Positions 1-8,248 of a stretch of DNA of 64,000 bases are shown here, piece by piece; the first letter of the stretch is position 1, and every line of letters begins with the position of its first letter. A program made the translations under genes and the position numbers. The notes under the pieces are model-generated. The model had not been told where the DNA came from, ran no database searches, and was given only the letters and a program-made list of their open reading frames with translations. This DNA comes from Pedobacter arcticus A12 (GTDB lineage: Bacteria; Bacteroidota; Bacteroidia; Sphingobacteriales; Sphingobacteriaceae): NCBI RefSeq assembly GCF_000302595.1, contig NZ_JH947126.1:213213-277212 (forward strand), given 5' to 3'.

Positions 1-2
1 AA

Positions 3-1604
3 CCTTATTATAAGTTATTAGAGACGATTATAGAAGCCTGTCCAGATCCTGCATACCTAGCATACTTAGGAATTCTATTTTCTAGAAATAATGACGTTTT
101 ACGTGTAAATATAAAAAAATTACCATACTGCTCTGTAGTTCCTTTTTTACAGAAAACTGGTTATAAGTGGCTTAGTAAAGAGCTCGAGTATTGGCTGTCG
201 TTAATATATACTTACGCAGACCGTATAACTTTATGTATCGATATTGGCTCAGAAATTTATCCAAAAATTGGTTTTGAATGTTTTTGGAATGGGCAACCCA
301 GCACCGAAACTTATTGGAAGGATTTTATTGAAAAGCTGAAACTTGACAGTATACTTGAAAAAGACAAAATAAAAACAATACTAGAATGGAACGAAGATGT
401 TTTTCCGGGGAAGATTGAGAATTGGCCAAGTCATCTTTGGCTAGATTCATTAGGTAAATCCGAAAGTGAATTTACCTACTTAAAAAAGTGGATTTCTCAT
501 TTAAAACTATCTTACCAGCCAGAGAATGAAATTGAAATAAAGGCTTATCTCGCTTATGAAAGTTTATGGATGTCTCAGAATACGATTAATTTAGATAGCT
601 TACAAAAGCAAGAAAATCAAATTTACGATGAGCCTCAAGAACTAGAAAAAGTAATCGACAAAGGAATCGACTTTCTTTTATCAAACCAAACTCAAGCTGG
701 CTGGTGGAAAGATTTTCACCTAGAGCCAGGAACTAGCGATGAATGGGTAACAGCTTATGTTGCTTATTACCTTTCTAATTTAAAAACTCAAAAAACTCAA
801 AAATCACTAGAAAAAGCTTGGGATATATTAAAGACGAGATACCGCATGAATGAAGGTTGGGGTTATAATGCCTTAACACGAGGAGACGCGGATAGCACCA
901 CATGGGTTTTGCACTTTACTAACTCCGAGAACTTAATTGGCAACCTTGATATATGTTTTTTAAGTATAGTGGAAAAACATATTTCAGAGGATGGCGGTAT
1001 AGTTACATACGCAAAGCGTCGCTCTTTAGAAAAAGAAGCATTAGTTGCCACTAGTGTACTTTTCAACGGCTGGCAAATACCCCATAATTGCGTAACCGCA
1101 GCATATGCACTAACGGGAAAACAACATGCTATTGATTACCTAATTAATCAACAAGATAAAGACGGTTTTTGGTATGGTTACTGGTGGGATGGTTACGAGT
1201 ATGCGACAGGGCTCGCTACAGAAGCACTTTATAGTAAAAACGCAGAAAAATATAAGAAATCAATTGAAAGTGCTATAAACTGGGCAACGCATGAGGCAAA
1301 TAGAATATTAAATGCATCCTTTCCTAACACTTTCAAACTTGCTTTTCTATTGCGGATACTATTATGCGATAATTCCGAAAAAGAAAATTCTATACTGAAG
1401 CAGAAAATAACTACAGTACTAATCAATTCACAAGAACAGCAAGGATGTTGGAAGTCTGATGCGATATTGAGATCTCCAAATTCTAACGATCGGAATCATG
1501 AAAACGGTAAAAATATACCAGTCTTTAAGGATCAGATGAAAAATTTTACTACAGTTACAGTTTTAGATGCGTTGAACAAATATGCGCTATCTCTTATTAA
1601 ATAA
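3..1604 (+). CDS. Terpene-cyclase/prenyltransferase-repeat-like protein, 5' truncated
   Basis: Frame 3 is open from the window edge to the stop at 1604, about 533 codons, so the ATG at 570 is internal and the true start lies outside the window. The C-terminal half (from about residue 210 of the visible part) has Trp/Gly-rich helical repeats such as QAGWWKDFH, GWGYNAL, DGFWYGYWWDGYEYATG and QQGCWKSD, the pattern of alpha/alpha-toroid squalene-cyclase/prenyltransferase folds. I do not see the DxDD acid motif of squalene cyclases, although GDADSTTW lies in a comparable position. The N-terminal part (LCIDIGSEIYPKIGFECFW) is a separate domain that I do not recognise. The gene converges on the nucleotidyltransferase and overlaps its 3' end by 18 bp. 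Neighbouring Nif11-like and NTP_transf_5 genes suggest a peptide-natural-product locus. Catalytic function is unknown. Confidence 0.7.
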   Translation, partial: PYYKLLETIIEACPDPAYLAYLGILFSRNNDVLRVNIKKLPYCSVVPFLQKTGYKWLSKELEYWLSLIYTYADRITLCIDIGSEIYPKIGFECFWNGQPSTETYWKDFIEKLKLDSILEKDKIKTILEWNEDVFPGKIENWPSHLWLDSLGKSESEFTYLKKWISHLKLSYQPENEIEIKAYLAYESLWMSQNTINLDSLQKQENQIYDEPQELEKVIDKGIDFLLSNQTQAGWWKDFHLEPGTSDEWVTAYVAYYLSNLKTQKTQKSLEKAWDILKTRYRMNEGWGYNALTRGDADSTTWVLHFTNSENLIGNLDICFLSIVEKHISEDGGIVTYAKRRSLEKEALVATSVLFNGWQIPHNCVTAAYALTGKQHAIDYLINQQDKDGFWYGYWWDGYEYATGLATEALYSKNAEKYKKSIESAINWATHEANRILNASFPNTFKLAFLLRILLCDNSEKENSILKQKITTVLINSQEQQGCWKSDAILRSPNSNDRNHENGKNIPVFKDQMKNFTTVTVLDALNKYALSLIK

Positions 1605-2762
1605 AAAAGAATAAAAGAGTTTAAAAGACTTTGTTGGAATAATTAACGGGATAGCCCAAGCTGGTTTATCCGTAAGTGAAAGATCATTGGTATTTGGCAC
1701 AAGTAACCAGGAGTAAGCTTTAACCTTGAATTTTATCCGCTCTGTAAAATCTAGTTTTAGACCGATAAGTTTTATTTTCTTAAACAAATTTTCCCGGTCA
1801 TTTTTTGCTTTCATAAAAGAAAACAGATGATATTTGATAGCTGGTTTCTCAGATAATGGTATTTTGATACCAACTATTTCTTCTAACGCATTAACACCTG
1901 ACCAAAGAAAAGGCGAAAATTTATACCGTTTAAAACCTGCTGCTATCTCCTCCCAGTTTAGATTCTTACCAGATTTATCAATAATACATGCTAAATCAAT
2001 TAAATACTTAAACTTCAGTAAAGGTTCTCTGATTAAGTGATGAGAAGCGATACACAGAAAATCATAAGTTGGTGATAAGGCCATACTTATTGTTCCATTA
2101 CTATCGTGAGTTAAATGTTTGGCTAAGAAATCATATTCATAAAATTTACCAAAATAATTTTCCACTAGTTTCCATTGTAATTCTACAGAACAGTTTATGC
2201 CCAATTTATCTTTTGGAGACTTAAGCGATAGCTCACGCTGATACTTTTTCAAAAAACCAATTTGATGTTCTGAGACATCGTAAGTTGATATAAAATCGTT
2301 TGATAAAAGGCATTCTCTCAATTTACTCAAATCATCCTTTTTGATCAGGAAGTCTATATCAGCGCTTTCCCTCATAGATAATGATCTATAATAACGGTTG
2401 GCAAACCTTACACCTTTATAATTAATTACTCTTATTCCAAGATTACTAAATTGTTGACTTAAATGGTTAAGTAATTGTAATTGATATTTACCGAACAATA
2501 TAATACCTACGGTATCTTTTTTCAATGCATTAAAAACTGATTGGTCTATCGAGATGTTTGAGGTTATTACAATTTCATAGACAAAACCTCTGATATCATT
2601 TAATTGAACCAGTTTATAGAACAACAACCAGTTTATCTCTTCCTTTTCTAAGAAATCGTTCACTTCTCCCACGCTTTGCTTATCAAAATATAAGCGTGTT
2701 ATAAGAATTATCAACGTTTCCTCATTTCCATATATCGTTTTGAGGTGACCTATACTAAGCAT
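1587..2762 (-). CDS. Nucleotidyltransferase family protein (NTP_transf_5-like)
   Basis: This 391-residue protein has the layout of the uncharacterised NTP_transf_5 family. A central KGVRFANRYY segment is followed by RESADIDFLIKKDD (the expected metal-binding DxD-type site of a polymerase-beta-like nucleotidyltransferase), then CSVELQWKL (the family's DlelHW-like strand) and LCIASHHLIREPLLKFKYLIDLACII. Members of this family are often found in lasso-peptide, Nif11 and other RiPP clusters, where their substrate is usually unknown. The gene starts 12 bp downstream of the Nif11-like peptide gene on the same strand, so the two probably form an operon. Its 3' end overlaps the convergent cyclase-like gene. 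Family assignment is fairly confident; the substrate is not. Confidence 0.72.
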   Translation of the reverse strand: MLSIGHLKTIYGNEETLIILITRLYFDKQSVGEVNDFLEKEEINWLLFYKLVQLNDIRGFVYEIVITSNISIDQSVFNALKKDTVGIILFGKYQLQLLNHLSQQFSNLGIRVINYKGVRFANRYYRSLSMRESADIDFLIKKDDLSKLRECLLSNDFISTYDVSEHQIGFLKKYQRELSLKSPKDKLGINCSVELQWKLVENYFGKFYEYDFLAKHLTHDSNGTISMALSPTYDFLCIASHHLIREPLLKFKYLIDLACIIDKSGKNLNWEEIAAGFKRYKFSPFLWSGVNALEEIVGIKIPLSEKPAIKYHLFSFMKAKNDRENLFKKIKLIGLKLDFTERIKFKVKAYSWLLVPNTNDLSLTDKPAWAIPLIIPTKSFKLFYSFLFNKR

Positions 2763-2774
2763 ATCTTACCAAGT

Positions 2775-2969
2775 CTAAAACTTATTTGAGTGTTTAACCC
2801 ATCGCATCTTCCAATCTATTTGAAAAGCTGCTTCAAGATCATTCTCAGAACAAGGAAGACCTTTTGTATCGGATAGTATAACTAAATCTTCCATAGTAGA
2901 AATTTTCGAAGCCTTGTTTTTCGATTCCCTAATATCTTTAATAACTTTTAATGCATTCTGAATTGACAT
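2775..2969 (-). CDS. Small Nif11-like leader-type peptide
   Basis: This 64-residue protein has the Nif11-like helical pattern: an N-terminal NALKVIKDIRES, a middle TMEDLVILSDTKGLPCSENDLEAAF comparable to the family's GF.FT.EEL segment, and a short basic/aromatic tail (DWKMRWVKHSNKF). Nif11-type leaders direct processing enzymes to a C-terminal core in several RiPP classes. Here the tail after the Nif11 region is only about 15 residues, has no Cys, and shows no GG or GA cleavage motif, so it may be an atypical precursor or a stand-alone recognition peptide. It lies 12 bp upstream of the NTP_transf_5 gene on the same strand. That it is a real gene is likely; the family call is by eye. Confidence 0.6.
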   Translation of the reverse strand: MSIQNALKVIKDIRESKNKASKISTMEDLVILSDTKGLPCSENDLEAAFQIDWKMRWVKHSNKF

Positions 2970-3091
2970 TTCTTAGACAGATTAAAATGTAAAACATCCA
3001 GATTTGAGCCCGGTTTCTTTTCGTAATTTTTCTCCATAAGATAAACCTAGCTCTAACAAACTAGCTCCTAACAACCTAAGCACCTGAAAAA

Positions 3092-3463
3092 CTAATCATC
3101 CGCCAAGGCTTCCAAAATTAACTTAGCCGTTGCGGGATTTGTAGCAATTGGCACATTATGCACATCGCAGATACGCATCAACATTTGTACATCTGGTTCA
3201 TGAGGGTGTTTGCCTAGTGGGTCTCTGAAAAACAGAATGCCATCTAACAAATCTTCGGCGGCCATTGCAGCAATTTGTGCATCGCCACCGTTTGGTCCGC
3301 TCAGTTTTTTATTTACCTGTAAACCAGTTTGTTCCACATAGCCACCAGTAGTTCCTGTAGCTACTAGATCCATTCTCGATAAAATCTCTAAATGATCTTT
3401 TACAAAACCAACCATCTCTGCTTTTTTCCCGTCGTGGGCTATCAATGCAATTCTCTTTTTCAT
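3092..3463 (-). CDS. mgsA: Methylglyoxal synthase
   Basis: This 123-residue protein matches methylglyoxal synthase along its whole length. It has RIALIAHDGKK at the N terminus, the phosphate-binding GTTGGY, SGPNGGDAQIAA with the catalytic Asp region, and FFRDPLGKHPHEPDVQ with the active-site His. The enzyme converts dihydroxyacetone phosphate to methylglyoxal plus phosphate in the cytosol, a glycolytic overflow bypass that relieves sugar-phosphate stress. The length fits short bacterial MgsA proteins. It ends with TAG and is followed on the same strand, after 122 bp, by the RiPP-like locus; upstream (3464-3539) lies the 3' end of the SpmAB-like gene. No regulatory signal is evident. Confidence 0.95.
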   Translation of the reverse strand: MKKRIALIAHDGKKAEMVGFVKDHLEILSRMDLVATGTTGGYVEQTGLQVNKKLSGPNGGDAQIAAMAAEDLLDGILFFRDPLGKHPHEPDVQMLMRICDVHNVPIATNPATAKLILEALADD

Positions 3464-3539
3464 TTGTTTATTTAATTGTTTTTAATGGTAATGAAGCAAT
3501 CATATCCCCATGCACTTTGCCAAAACCATGATGGTTTCA

Positions 3540-4772
3540 TTATTTAAAAAATATATATGCGATAAATATAGCCGCTAAAACTCCTGCTAACTCCGCCAAA
3601 AGCGCAGCAGGTAAGGCATGTCTGGTTTTTTTAATGGAAACCGAACCGAAATAAATAGCTAAAACATAAAAAGTTGTTTCCGTAGAACCCTGTATTACAC
3701 AGGCAACCCGAGAAGCAAAACTATCAGCACCAGTAGTATTCATCAATTCCACCATCAACCCACGGGCACCACTCCCGCTCAAAGGTTTCATAAAGGCAAC
3801 AGGCAATGCCGGAACAAAACCTGTATCTAATCCAGCGAAAGCTACCAGATGTTTTATGGCCTCCACTAAAAAATCTAAAGCGCCAGAACCTCTAAACACA
3901 CCAACCGCAACCAAAATGGCCACCAAGTAAGGGATAATTTTTACGGCAATCTCAAACCCTTCTTTGGCACCTTCAATAAATGTTTCAAATACATTGATTT
4001 TTCTAAAAAGTGCCAGAATAATAAACGACAAAATAATACTGAACAGCAACACATTGCCCACCACACTAGAAACAATACTAATCTGATCTTGCGATAGCGT
4101 GGTAAAATAATATAATGTTCCGCCAATAACTGCGGCCGCAGAACCCAAATAAATAAGGATAGTTTTCTGGAAAAGATTGATTTTTTGATAGGTCGCTGTA
4201 ACCACTAATCCCACTAAAGTGGAAAAGAAAGTAGCTAATAAGCAAGGAACAAAAACATCTGACGGATCTACTGCTCCTGCCGCTTTACGAAAAGCCATAA
4301 TACTAGTGGGAATTAACACTAAACTCGATGCATTAAGCACCAAAAACATAATTTGGGCATTTGAAGCGGTATCTTTTTGCGGATTAATTTCTTGCAGTTC
4401 TTTCATCGCCTTTAAACCTAAAGGTGTTGCCGCATTATCTAAACCCAACATATTTGCCGAAAAGTTCATTAAAATAGAACCCATAGCAGGGTGGTTTTTT
4501 GGGATCTCTGGAAAAATTTTGCTGAAAAACGGACCAACAAGCTTAGCAAAGATATTGATCATCCCTCCTTTTTCGCCAATCTTCATAATACCCAACCAAA
4601 ACGTCATTAAACCAATTAAGCCTAAGGAAATCTCGGCTCCGGTTTTCGACATATCAAAGGTGCTGTTTACAATTTCTTGAAAAATCTGATAATCCTGAAA
4701 AAATATCAGCCTAAATAATGCAACCCCAAACGAGATTATGAAAAAACCGACCCAAACGTAATTTAATGCCAT
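3540..4772 (-). CDS. Nucleoside recognition (Gate) domain membrane protein, SpmA-SpmB fusion
   Basis: This 410-residue, very hydrophobic protein carries two Gate-type segments. The first, at about residues 45-160, includes LGLIGLMTFWLGIMKIGEKGG and the MGSILMNFSANMLGLDNAATPLG motif of spore maturation protein A. The second, in the last 170 residues, has GFEIAVKIIPYLVAILVAVGVF and FMKPLSGSGARG, typical of SpmB. Bacteroidetes, which do not sporulate, commonly carry the two halves fused in one polypeptide. The substrate and physiological role are not established; a transport or cell-envelope role is possible. It is transcribed with its own short intergenic regions on both sides, and mgsA lies downstream on the same strand. 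Confidence 0.85.
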   Translation of the reverse strand: MALNYVWVGFFIISFGVALFRLIFFQDYQIFQEIVNSTFDMSKTGAEISLGLIGLMTFWLGIMKIGEKGGMINIFAKLVGPFFSKIFPEIPKNHPAMGSILMNFSANMLGLDNAATPLGLKAMKELQEINPQKDTASNAQIMFLVLNASSLVLIPTSIMAFRKAAGAVDPSDVFVPCLLATFFSTLVGLVVTATYQKINLFQKTILIYLGSAAAVIGGTLYYFTTLSQDQISIVSSVVGNVLLFSIILSFIILALFRKINVFETFIEGAKEGFEIAVKIIPYLVAILVAVGVFRGSGALDFLVEAIKHLVAFAGLDTGFVPALPVAFMKPLSGSGARGLMVELMNTTGADSFASRVACVIQGSTETTFYVLAIYFGSVSIKKTRHALPAALLAELAGVLAAIFIAYIFFK

Positions 4773-4891
4773 GTAAAATTAAATATTGCTAAAGGTTATA
4801 ATTTTTTACAAAATAAAAACGCATAAAATGTTTTTGATGAATAAAAAAATCAAATTAACCTTATGCATCACAATTAATCAACAATTCTCTG

Positions 4892-7741
4892 TTAAGGTTT
4901 AATTAAATCGAAACCCCAATTTTTGCCTTTCTCGGTTGCTGGTACACCTTTCCCCATCCAAACAGGCATCAGCGCACCTTTCAAATAATGGTCAAAAAAC
5001 TGCTGTTCCCTAATAGAAATATCTTTACGGTTCTGGCGCTTCATCAAATTATGTTCGTCGCCATTATAATTAAGCATCCAAACGGGCTTTCCTAATCTGC
5101 GCAAAGCAGTAAACATTTCTATCCCTTGGTACCATGGCACAGCACCATCGCCATCATTAGCCATAATCACAACAGGGGTTTGCACATTTGGCATTCTAAA
5201 CAATGGAGAGTTTTCGGTGTATAATTCTGGTTTCTCCCAAATTGTTGCACCTATTCTACTTTGCGTTTTTTCGTATTGAAACTGCCTGTTCATACCTGTT
5301 TGCCAACGTATACCGCCATAAGCAGAAAACATATTGACCACCGGTGCGCCCGACCAGGCAGCAGCATATTTATCGGTTACGGTTATAAGGTGAGCGACTT
5401 GATAACCACCCCAGCTTTGCCCTTGTATGCCAATTTTGTTGCCGTTAACCCATGAGTTTTGTTTTAAATATTCAACGCCCGAATTAATAAATTCTTCGGC
5501 AGATTTGCCAGGATAGCCAATCTCGTAGCTGATATCTGGCGTAAAAACCAAATATCCATTGCTTACAAAATATGAAATATTTAATCGGGATGGCGTGGGC
5601 GCTGGTGCTTGATAGGCAAATAGCTTGTCCGACACTTTTTCATAAAAATAAACAATCATTGGGTAGCTCTTTTTAGGATCAAAATCCTCTGGCTTATACA
5701 ATACCCCAGTGGCTTTATAACCTTTCGGAGTTATCCAGTTCACCAACATGGCATTTCCCCATTTATAATTGGCTTGTTGAGGATTGATATTGCTTAACTT
5801 AAGTTCGTTTTTAAAATTTGTGCTTGCATACACATCAGGAGAGTTTTGGTAATTTTCTTTCTGATAAACCATCATTTTGCTGTTCTCCGCTTTAATGGGT
5901 TTAGAAAAACTATAGTTTTCCATCACCAATTTTATTGGATTACCAGGTTTGGCAATATCTTTTGTAAACCAGCCGTTTTGCTTAGTAAGCTGGTTAAAAG
6001 CACTTAACAATAGTTCACCTTTTTGGGGTACCGATTTTTTTTCTTTATCCAAAGCAGTGTAGCGAAACGTGGTTTTGTTTTGCTGGCCGAAAGCATTGGT
6101 CAAGTTTTTTCCAATACCTGTTTCGGGATTAAAAGACCAGATGTCGTATTTATCATAAATTAAAACCTGTTTTTCATCTTCCGTAAAACCTCCATAATTA
6201 TAAGATTTGGCATCATCGGGCACATCATTTTCATCATCGCCAAAAACACTACCTTTTTCTTGGATAATCTTGATCTTTCTATTTGTTAAAGCGCTGTAAG
6301 AAAACCAATTCTGTTCTTTTTCATCAAACCAAAGTACATGATTTCCTTTCGGAGAAAATTTATATTCTGTTTTGGTGTTGGAACTAACCAGTGTCTTTTT
6401 ACCAGTTTTCAAATTAATAAGATAGGCTGTTCTTAATGTTGCGCCATCCCACTGCATCGCAACCCTATTTCCAAAATCCGAAGAAAGCAAAGCGAAATCT
6501 TCATTTCCATCTTCTGGTAAATTAACAGTGTTTAGCTCCTCGGTGCCAAGCTGTAAAAACTTATTGTTTTTTAAGTCCACCATCGCCAAAAAACTCTCCT
6601 TTAGCTTTTTGCTCAAATTGGCTAATTGCATGGGTTGCAGATATTCATCCTGGTAGTTCCAAATGTCTACTTTCGCAACTTCAAAATCAACAATGGTGGT
6701 ATCCTTAGCTACAGGAATGGGCGCTGTTCCAAAAAACACCCGAGAACCATCTTTGCTAAAAAACACTTTCCCGTTTTCACTTACATGGTTATTTTGTGGC
6801 ATGCCCACCGTTTTTGTAGAAACCAAGATGCTTGCGCTATCAGTAGTGAAATTATAAAAATAAAGATCATGAGGCTTTACCAAAGCTTTTTCCTCACTTT
6901 TATTACCCGTAAAAGCTATTTGTTTAGTTTTCTCATCAAAAGCGAAATTTTTGTACAATCCCTTACCACCGGTTAAAAATGTAGTTTTCTTACTGCTAGT
7001 TTCAAAAAGGTACACGCCTGGTTTTACAGAAGAATCCTTTTTTATCCCCGAACAGCTATAAATTAAATACTGCCCGTCTTTACTCAGCAGGTAATCATTT
7101 ACACCTTTAAATTTAGCAGAATCTTTAGTTGCCAGATATTTTAAAACTAAAACACTACCTTCTTTAGCCTCGTTACTTTTCTCTTTCTCGTCTGCAAAAA
7201 AGTAAGCAGCATCTTGCAAACTTTCAGTCTTTTTAGTTTTGGTTGTGTCCTTTTTTTCTTTCTCTAAAAGATATGCCAATACATTACTGGCTTTATCTGG
7301 TAATGCAAAAGATTTCACTTGCGGTATTTTTTCCAACGTTTTGCTATTCAGGTTTAAAATACCCAACGAATCTTTTGGCATATCCACCGCTTTCTTTTTC
7401 TTGATTTTAGCCTGTCTGGTATCAGAAAATTTAGGAATAATAGAAAAAACCACAAAAGCCTCGTCTTGAGTAATTGTAAATTTTTGTGCGTGTGGATAAG
7501 AAAAAACAGTTGATCCATTTTTTACCGACTTAATCAATAAAGTGGTATCACCTGCCTGTGGCGCAATGGAATAGCCAATCCATTTACCGCTGGCACTAAT
7601 TTGTTTACTTCCTATACTTTCCCAAGAATCATAAACGCTGTGGTCTACCGGTTTTTTTTGAGAAAAGCAAACAAACGTAGTACAGGTAAATAGGAGAACG
7701 AGAAATGTTTTAGTTTTTAAGAAAGGTATATTAAATTTCAT
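4892..7741 (-). CDS. Secreted S9 family serine peptidase (prolyl oligopeptidase/DPP-like)
   Basis: This 949-residue protein starts with a cleavable signal peptide (TKTFLVLLFTCTTFVCFSQ), so it acts in the periplasm or outside the cell. Residues from about 30 to 640 form a beta-propeller-like region. The C-terminal alpha/beta-hydrolase has the nucleophile motif GQSWGG near residue 770, the acid in NDGDGAVPW and the His in GDEHNLMKR, a complete S9 triad. Such enzymes cleave short peptides, often after proline or as acylaminoacyl peptidases; the exact specificity cannot be read here. It begins 11 bp inside the 3' end of the DUF1801 gene upstream, so the two genes are probably cotranscribed. Confidence 0.9.
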   Translation of the reverse strand: MKFNIPFLKTKTFLVLLFTCTTFVCFSQKKPVDHSVYDSWESIGSKQISASGKWIGYSIAPQAGDTTLLIKSVKNGSTVFSYPHAQKFTITQDEAFVVFSIIPKFSDTRQAKIKKKKAVDMPKDSLGILNLNSKTLEKIPQVKSFALPDKASNVLAYLLEKEKKDTTKTKKTESLQDAAYFFADEKEKSNEAKEGSVLVLKYLATKDSAKFKGVNDYLLSKDGQYLIYSCSGIKKDSSVKPGVYLFETSSKKTTFLTGGKGLYKNFAFDEKTKQIAFTGNKSEEKALVKPHDLYFYNFTTDSASILVSTKTVGMPQNNHVSENGKVFFSKDGSRVFFGTAPIPVAKDTTIVDFEVAKVDIWNYQDEYLQPMQLANLSKKLKESFLAMVDLKNNKFLQLGTEELNTVNLPEDGNEDFALLSSDFGNRVAMQWDGATLRTAYLINLKTGKKTLVSSNTKTEYKFSPKGNHVLWFDEKEQNWFSYSALTNRKIKIIQEKGSVFGDDENDVPDDAKSYNYGGFTEDEKQVLIYDKYDIWSFNPETGIGKNLTNAFGQQNKTTFRYTALDKEKKSVPQKGELLLSAFNQLTKQNGWFTKDIAKPGNPIKLVMENYSFSKPIKAENSKMMVYQKENYQNSPDVYASTNFKNELKLSNINPQQANYKWGNAMLVNWITPKGYKATGVLYKPEDFDPKKSYPMIVYFYEKVSDKLFAYQAPAPTPSRLNISYFVSNGYLVFTPDISYEIGYPGKSAEEFINSGVEYLKQNSWVNGNKIGIQGQSWGGYQVAHLITVTDKYAAAWSGAPVVNMFSAYGGIRWQTGMNRQFQYEKTQSRIGATIWEKPELYTENSPLFRMPNVQTPVVIMANDGDGAVPWYQGIEMFTALRRLGKPVWMLNYNGDEHNLMKRQNRKDISIREQQFFDHYLKGALMPVWMGKGVPATEKGKNWGFDLIKP

Positions 7742-8111
7742 TTGGTTGTTTTTTCGATGGTTTTATTTGATTTTGGATCAATACGTATTTCGTAATCTCA
7801 GAAACTAATTTTAACGGCAATTCCTTATTGATTGGGAACTGAACAGCACCTTTAGAATGCTTGAATGCCAATATCTTACTTTTAAACTTAATTAACGCAT
7901 TTGGACCTGGATAAAAACCTATATGCTTTTTGTAGCCTGCAAAATGAACCAGATTCACATCCACCCTATAAGTTGGTATCCCATAACTAATTACCTCTAC
8001 AGCATCTGGAATTTCCAAAATTATTGTCGCTCTTAATAAGCGTAATAAGTTTTGCATTTCTGTAGGAAACTGTGCGATATATTCGTCAACTGAAAATATT
8101 TTTTGTTGCAT
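7731..8111 (-). CDS. DUF1801 domain protein
   Basis: The protein is about 126 residues. It has the features of the DUF1801 (YdhG-like) family: an N-terminal helix region (VDEYIAQFPTEMQNLLRLLR), the conserved EVISYGIPTYRVD, HFAGYKKHIGFYPGPNAL and a closing GAVQFPINKELPLKLVSEI. I choose the ATG at 8111 over the in-frame TTG at 8120, because the family normally begins a few residues before VDEYI. The family has been linked to iron handling or small-molecule binding, but its role is not settled. The stop overlaps the start of the S9 peptidase gene by 11 bp, suggesting translational coupling. Confidence 0.85.
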   Translation of the reverse strand: MQQKIFSVDEYIAQFPTEMQNLLRLLRATIILEIPDAVEVISYGIPTYRVDVNLVHFAGYKKHIGFYPGPNALIKFKSKILAFKHSKGAVQFPINKELPLKLVSEITKYVLIQNQIKPSKKQPNEI

Positions 8112-8171
8112 TGGTATCAAAACTGAATTATTAAACCCTAATCTTTTATAAATCTATTATTATTTTTTTTC

Positions 8172-8204
8172 TTTGACTATTTGTGACTAATTAAATTATA
8201 TTTG
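8172..8204 (+). promoter_or_regulatory. Bacteroidetes-type promoter for gatB
   Basis: TTTG at 8172-8175 and TATATTTG at 8197-8204 are separated by 21 nt, matching the Bacteroidetes -33 TTTG / -7 TAnnTTTG consensus. The -7 element lies 45 nt upstream of the gatB ATG, giving a short plausible leader. Confidence 0.7.
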
Positions 8205-8248
8205 AAAATCACAATAAAACAGGCCTTTTGGTAAATTTTTAATACAGA

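Noticed and set aside
3047..3074. Near-duplicate CTAGCTCTAACAA / CTAGCTCCTAACAA before the mgsA 3' end
   Set aside because: Short AT-rich duplication with no partner features; probably remnant spacer sequence.
4219..4680. 153-codon plus-strand ORF opposite the SpmAB-like gene
   Set aside because: It is antisense to a well-supported membrane protein, shows no family motif, and its length follows from codon bias of the real gene.
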